A stretch of 64,000 nucleotides of DNA, from NCBI GenBank assembly GCA_930367205.1, contig OV884015.1, forward strand, positions 79,809,341-79,873,340. The letters are read 5' to 3'. Source of the DNA: Acanthosoma haemorrhoidale. Taxonomy: Eukaryota > Arthropoda > Insecta > Hemiptera > Acanthosomatidae. Within the stretch, counting starts at the first letter, position 1, and each line of letters starts with the position of its first letter. The translations under genes were made by a program, and so were the position numbers. The notes below the pieces were generated by a model. The model was given only the letters and a program-made list of their open reading frames with translations. It was not told the origin of the DNA and did no database searches. Shown in pieces: positions 59,091 through 64,000 of this stretch.

Positions 59091-61324
59091 TCTTTGGCAG
59101 TTAAATATTAATAATTGCAATCGCAAAAGAGAAATTTCTTAGCTAATAAATTTTGTAAGGCAAAAAAAAATTTCGGAACGCATTTGTAAAAGAAATAAAA
59201 ATACTAATAATAAAAACAAAATATGCACGCGTGTGATAGAAAGAGGAAAGAGAAGCGGAAACGGCTGCAGTAACGAGGGCGAATAGCCGCGCCAAGAACG
59301 GGAACAGCTACTCACAGTCCAATTGCCTTTTTTCCATCTCCCTCAAGAAGACTCCCTATTCACCCTCCCTGGTCGGAACGAATCACCCCCAGGGATGTCC
59401 CGCCACGAAATGCGGTCGCCTCTTTCGGCCCAGGAATTATTCCCGGATAAAAAAAAAAATATTTTACACCCCATTAAGAAGTAAGTGAAGTAACATTTTT
59501 TTTTAGGGGAAAAAACCAGAAGGACAGCAACAAGAAAGTAAACATTTTTAAATATCTCTGAAATTATTTTTGCGTTAATGCCTCCTTAACCACAGGCAAA
59601 AACAGAAATATATATCTTCAATTGTATATTCTTCATCGTATATAATGCCAGGAACGATTGAGCTGGAATAAAAATATGAACAGCATAAACACAACTTTTT
59701 TTCAATTGCTTTTTGCTAATTAAAAAAATGGTAATCGCCGACCTGAAGAAATATTAATGCGAAAACTTTGTATTCATATGCACTTCCATTTTTCGTTATA
59801 GGAACGTAAAAATCTTCGAAAAGGCAGAATAGTCCTTCCTCCATACATGCGTAAATACCAACGATTTTTTTTTCTTTTTTATCTAAGCTCTCTAGTTAGA
59901 AATTCAGGATGAGGGAAAAATATAGAATATTTAGGTTAATCGGATCCTTATACTAGGAGTACCTGCTTGAAGGTGGTGTGAGAGGATTAAGGGGTGTGGG
60001 AAGCCTCGGTGGAGGTTGGTTGTTTCGGTCTACTAAAGACCAACGAATTTTCAGCGAGGAAATTTTTTATAACAATGGGACTAAAGTCAATATAACGAGA
60101 TCAGATATCTCCTCCTGATTTCGTAATAAGTCCTTGTTGTACTAAAACCAAAAATTAATCGGTATATTTCGAAGTATTGTGAAACGAACATTTAGACGGA
60201 AAGAAGACCTTACCGGAAAGATACCTGACTAAAATTAAGAATGACTGGCTCACATACTCAGAAACAAGAGAGAAACAGGCGAAGTCACCAGGCAGTCGTG
60301 TTGTACCTTAAATGCAAGTTACGTGTGGGGAAGGATGTCTTGAAGAAGAACTGGGACTAGAGAAGACATAGAGAGAGGTTCAGGTTGGCGGAAGAATGGG
60401 AACAAGGAAGGAAATTTGTGAGCACACTATGTTGTTCTATTAACATTATACTGTTATCAGACATGAAAAAAACAAAAAAACCGGAATTTGAGTAGAGCCT
60501 CTCCCTTCGGCCTCGGGAAATAACAATATACTTTAGAAGACGCTAGAATTTTCTACGTGTCTTCGTTACTAATATTCCTTTAATGTGGAGAACCTGGAAT
60601 ATTTAGATTAACGTTTAATCTCCATGTTTGGGTGGATCGGACCCTAAAGTCCGAAAACTCTGGTAGGATTATGAAGGGAATACCGAGCTGATGTGAAAAA
60701 TGTGGATCGGAGTCGTCCCCACTACACGCAAAATAAGATTCAACATTAGACAGAAATAGTTTGTGAGATAATCTATTTCAACCTCCAAACCCTTTAAGAT
60801 AATTCCATAATTGTCAGCAGATTTGTTAGGAGTCGAAAGATAATTGATAGGCGCAAATGCAGACGGTTGGAAATGAGAGCATAGGAACGGTCCACCAAGG
60901 CATGACATTGATCGCAGAGATGCCAAGACTGTCTCAGGGTAATTAACTCAACTGGATCAGCCGCCGCAACAGCACTTCTGCATTCTGAGTCATGTGTCTA
61001 ATATTATCCAGATGATAAGGAACGTTGTATTAAACAAACGATGGTATCCTTGACCTGAGAATATATTTAGGGTAACAAAATACAAATATGAGATACTTTG
61101 CTTTCCACTTGCATTCCGGCGAACCTACTTCACGCCTAAATTATTCGCTCGGTATTTTTTATTCAAGACGGTTTCCTGAAAGTATAAATAATTGTAAATA
61201 GCACACACTGGTCAAGCACAAATGCGGGCTCCTGGTTGCAGTCATGCCAGTTTACCTCCATTCCAGAAACCTACTTACAATAGTCAACATCATCTTACGC
61301 CAATGAGAAAACGAGATTTTCACA
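59091..61324. other. Non-coding DNA with a GC-richer patch
   Basis: A GC-richer patch at 59225-59450 has no open frame of note. The stretch at 60300-60420 can be read as RERFRLAEEWEQGRKF in one frame, but I do not recognise it. Frame 60669-60926 (minus) has no motif. Confidence 0.3.
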
Positions 61325-61402
61325 GTTTTTTTTTCTTCGTAAAATGTCGCTTTATTCTCCAATGATGATTTTCGTCAGGTCAAGCTGACCTAATCTGTTG
61401 AG
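61325..61402 (-). mobile_element. 3' end of a retroposon
   Basis: On the minus strand a perfect hairpin (AGGTCAGCTTGACCT) is followed by GACGAAAATCATC, then AATAAAG, GACATTTTACGAAG and an oligo(A) tail. The order hairpin, GAAA-type word, AATAAA, tail resembles the 3' ends at 16214 and 39611. The family is not assigned. Confidence 0.4.
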
Positions 61403-62926
61403 AGAATGTATGTGTTAAAATGTTCGTATTTATAACTGTGAGGGGATATAACTAAAGATCTGCCAATTTTCAGGCCCTAAGATCTTCATACATCAGTGGA
61501 GAAAATGAATAATTAATTACAAGTACAAACCCACGAAAGAAAGCCAACGAAAGAAAAATTAAGTACACGATTTTTGGATGTGTGTGGAGATGGTCACAAT
61601 CGGAGTAGACATCATTCCAAGGAGGATTATGTGGGAAATGCTGCACGCGACCAGTCGTCTCGAGCAGATCGAAACCTCTAAAATTTTATTTCACTTTTAC
61701 AAGTCCTATAAATCATTAAATAATAATTATTTTTATTACATATTATCTAATAAGAAATATTTAAATAATGTCACAAGAATAGTTCTTGATGTTTTTAATT
61801 GGTTATGGCGGAGAGATCTAGAGAGCTCTACAAATAGTGACGGAAAAATTATTCAATCGATCTCAAATTTTAAAGGTATGTTCAACATAAACCTCGAGTA
61901 TAAAACATAATGATCATATGTACGCTGAAAAAAAAATTTAACGAAAAAAAAGTAGGCCTTGTATGGATTAATTGGCCCACATTTATCCGGTTTAAAAAAC
62001 TTTCACGAGTCATTAGACAGAAGAAATTTACTGGCTTAATTATCGACTTATTAATTATTTTTTATGATTAATAAAAGACACATTAAAATAACTTGAAATT
62101 TTTTTTTTTATTGACCAATTTGTAATTGTTACCACAGGTTTAAAAGGCAATTTTGAACTACAGAGGTGGTTTAGAAAATAAAATGAAGTAGATCATAAGT
62201 TATATTTATCATCTGAGCGACCTCACACTCCATATTAAAAAAAAATTCAATGAACTAGTAAAAATAACGTTCCAGATATTTAAATTATTAAAAAGTCATA
62301 AATAAAATAGGCTAACGTTAAAAAATAAATAAACATTTATAACCTCAAACCGCTATAAAAATAAATGTTCCTAGATTGTGGCAATGGATTTGAAAAGCAT
62401 ATAATTGCCTTCCTAAGGTTTAGTGCCCTTACTTTCCCGTGAAAATTTCGCTCGGACTAGGCCGAAGGCATCAGACCGTGAGGAGTTCCGCCTTCACCAA
62501 ATTGAAGGAGGAAAGCAGAAAACCGATAACTGTAGAAGCCCTGAGGAGTAAAAGTGACCTGGTTCTATCGCAGTCGCCCTCAGGTTTGTGGCTATTCGCC
62601 AGCCATTTTGTCTGTTGTCCAAATGGACCACTGTTCCGGGTCACTGCGATTAGTGTTAACGTCAACAGTCACAAAACAAGGTGCACACTGCACTAAAACA
62701 CAGCCTGTCCCATTATACCCCCCTACCCGGTCTTCATTAATTATTTATATAATTGACGCATAAATATATAGGAATATATTTTCAAGGCGTGAGTAAAGAG
62801 GACCATATGGCACTCATTTTAACTGAGCAGTACCTACTCGAGCACCAGCGTGGCACCAATAATATTCTTAACAGATTACGTTTTTGCCTTAACAAATTGT
62901 GAATACAAATATTCCGTCGTAAAATT

Positions 62927-62929
<3 letters not shown>
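61403..62929. other. Non-coding DNA; unrecognised frames
   Basis: The frame at 61578-61910 (plus, 110 residues, starting MCVEMVTIGVDIIPRRI) and those at 62439-62763 (both strands, GC-richer patch) match no family I know. Confidence 0.3.

Positions 62930-62977
<48 letters not shown>
62930..62977. repeat. (TA)n microsatellite
   Basis: Perfect alternating TA over 48 bases. Confidence 0.98.
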
Positions 62978-62979
<2 letters not shown>

Positions 62980-64000
62980 ACAAAATATCCTCATCGATGT
63001 GAGTGAGTATATAACCTTAATTAAAGAAACTTTAAAAACTCCTCCGTTGGATGTCTGGCGCCTTCGAAAGACACTCTGGCACGAAAACCGAGATCTTGCC
63101 AATCTTAGCGACGGTGGCACCGACTACCAAAATAGAGGATGAACAGCGCCGTCCTATTTAGTATGTATATAGAAATTAGATGCTAAGCATATCATTGTTT
63201 ATACATACATACGATTGATCATATTTAATGTCGGTTACGTGAAGCATTTTTAAATTGTTAGTTCCAAAAAAAACTTTGGGCAGGTTAAACAAAAAAAATT
63301 TAAATCTACTTATCAAAAGTACAAAGCCCTGAATTATTCGGATACTCATTGCACGTCATAGATTTTAAAATAATCATTTATGAACATAGCTTTATGTGGC
63401 TTACGCTTATGTAAATAGTACATCATTAAATTATTAATATTAATTACAGACAAAGCTGTGTCTTTCTCTCGCATAATAGTACTGTCATTGAAATAACACA
63501 CGCTATTAGCGCCCCGACTATTATTTAAAAGTGATCCCTAACAGCATAATAGCCTGGGAAAAAGAAAGTAGCATTTTAATTTGCGGAATACAGTTTAATG
63601 GGGGAAGAGGATTTATTACATCGAAGATTCTGTCAATTTTATCGTTTTCATTAGATGATCAGTCCCCCCCCCCCCATATGTTATAATTAACTGCTTGAAA
63701 CAGTTCGTAAAAGACATGACTTATAGTAATTTTATTCTTGAAAACATTTGCTCAATCCTGGTCATAGAAAAAGGCCACGGGGATCAAGTCATTTGTTGTC
63801 TCAAATTTACATAGTTACACTCTCGACATACTATTAACAATAGAAAAATACATGGTAGTCTAATAGGGACAAATGTATGAAATCAACAGTTCTACATTTT
63901 GATCTGCATAAAATGTTCCTGGATTGGATGGTAATGGACAATGGTTGTGAACTGGCTGTTACAAAAATAAATTGATGTTAAAAATAGCTCCCGGGCGTGA
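62978..64000. other. AT-rich non-coding DNA
   Basis: Nothing recognised apart from a C run at 63665-63675. Confidence 0.4.

Noticed and set aside
59736..59775. CTGAAGA ... GCGAAAAC as a hammerhead core
   Set aside because: The intervening bases do not form a stem II and the flanks do not pair.

Overview
The window looks like AT-rich non-coding DNA from an animal, most likely an insect or another arthropod. I recognise no complete host gene, no rRNA gene and no confident tRNA gene. The long open frames are short, overlap one another on both strands, and mostly lack family motifs. What can be recognised is a graveyard of transposable elements: several families of jockey-like non-LTR retrotransposons cut off at their 5' ends, a rearranged mariner, miniature inverted-repeat elements (MITEs), tRNA-derived SINE remnants, a broken copy of a repeat-encoded protein common in arthropods, and a 34-bp minisatellite. 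The arthropod assignment is an inference from this mix. I cannot name the species.

Layout. 1-7 kb: a jockey-like 3' fragment (975-1655), then a MITE with arms of about 65 bp (2815-3044), a tandem pair of hairpin repeats (3771-4310), a SINE remnant (4548-4693), a nested inverted repeat (5311-5530) and a hammerhead-like retroelement motif (6428-6466). 7.9-13.8 kb: an internally deleted family-1 retrotransposon with a 13-bp target-site duplication (TSD), a family-2 3' end, and a fold-back mariner (12872-13767). 16-26 kb: another hammerhead-like motif, a possible RTE-type tail, family-1 copy A with a reverse transcriptase core, the broken arthropod repeat ORF (minus strand) and family-1 copy B. 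28-33 kb: family-1 copy C, a separate jockey-like element with a poly(A) tail, and a tangle of family-2 3' ends in both orientations. 34-43 kb: family-1 copies D and G and a minus-strand non-LTR tail. 43.9-46 kb: the minisatellite followed by two family-2 copies. 46-64 kb: a SINE, a local direct duplication, family-1 copy F, the best hammerhead-like motif (57490-57541), and otherwise featureless AT-rich DNA.

How the parts relate. Family 1 has seven copies in this window. Five are flanked by TSDs of 11-13 bp, as expected for target-primed reverse transcription, and copies C and D are almost identical, which points to recent activity. Three copies, two of family 1 and one of family 2, have lost internal sequence but kept the 3' terminus, so they are short non-autonomous derivatives. 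The 3' ends of both families can fold into small hairpins. The mariner copy carries two inverted copies of its own 3' half and has lost its catalytic residues.
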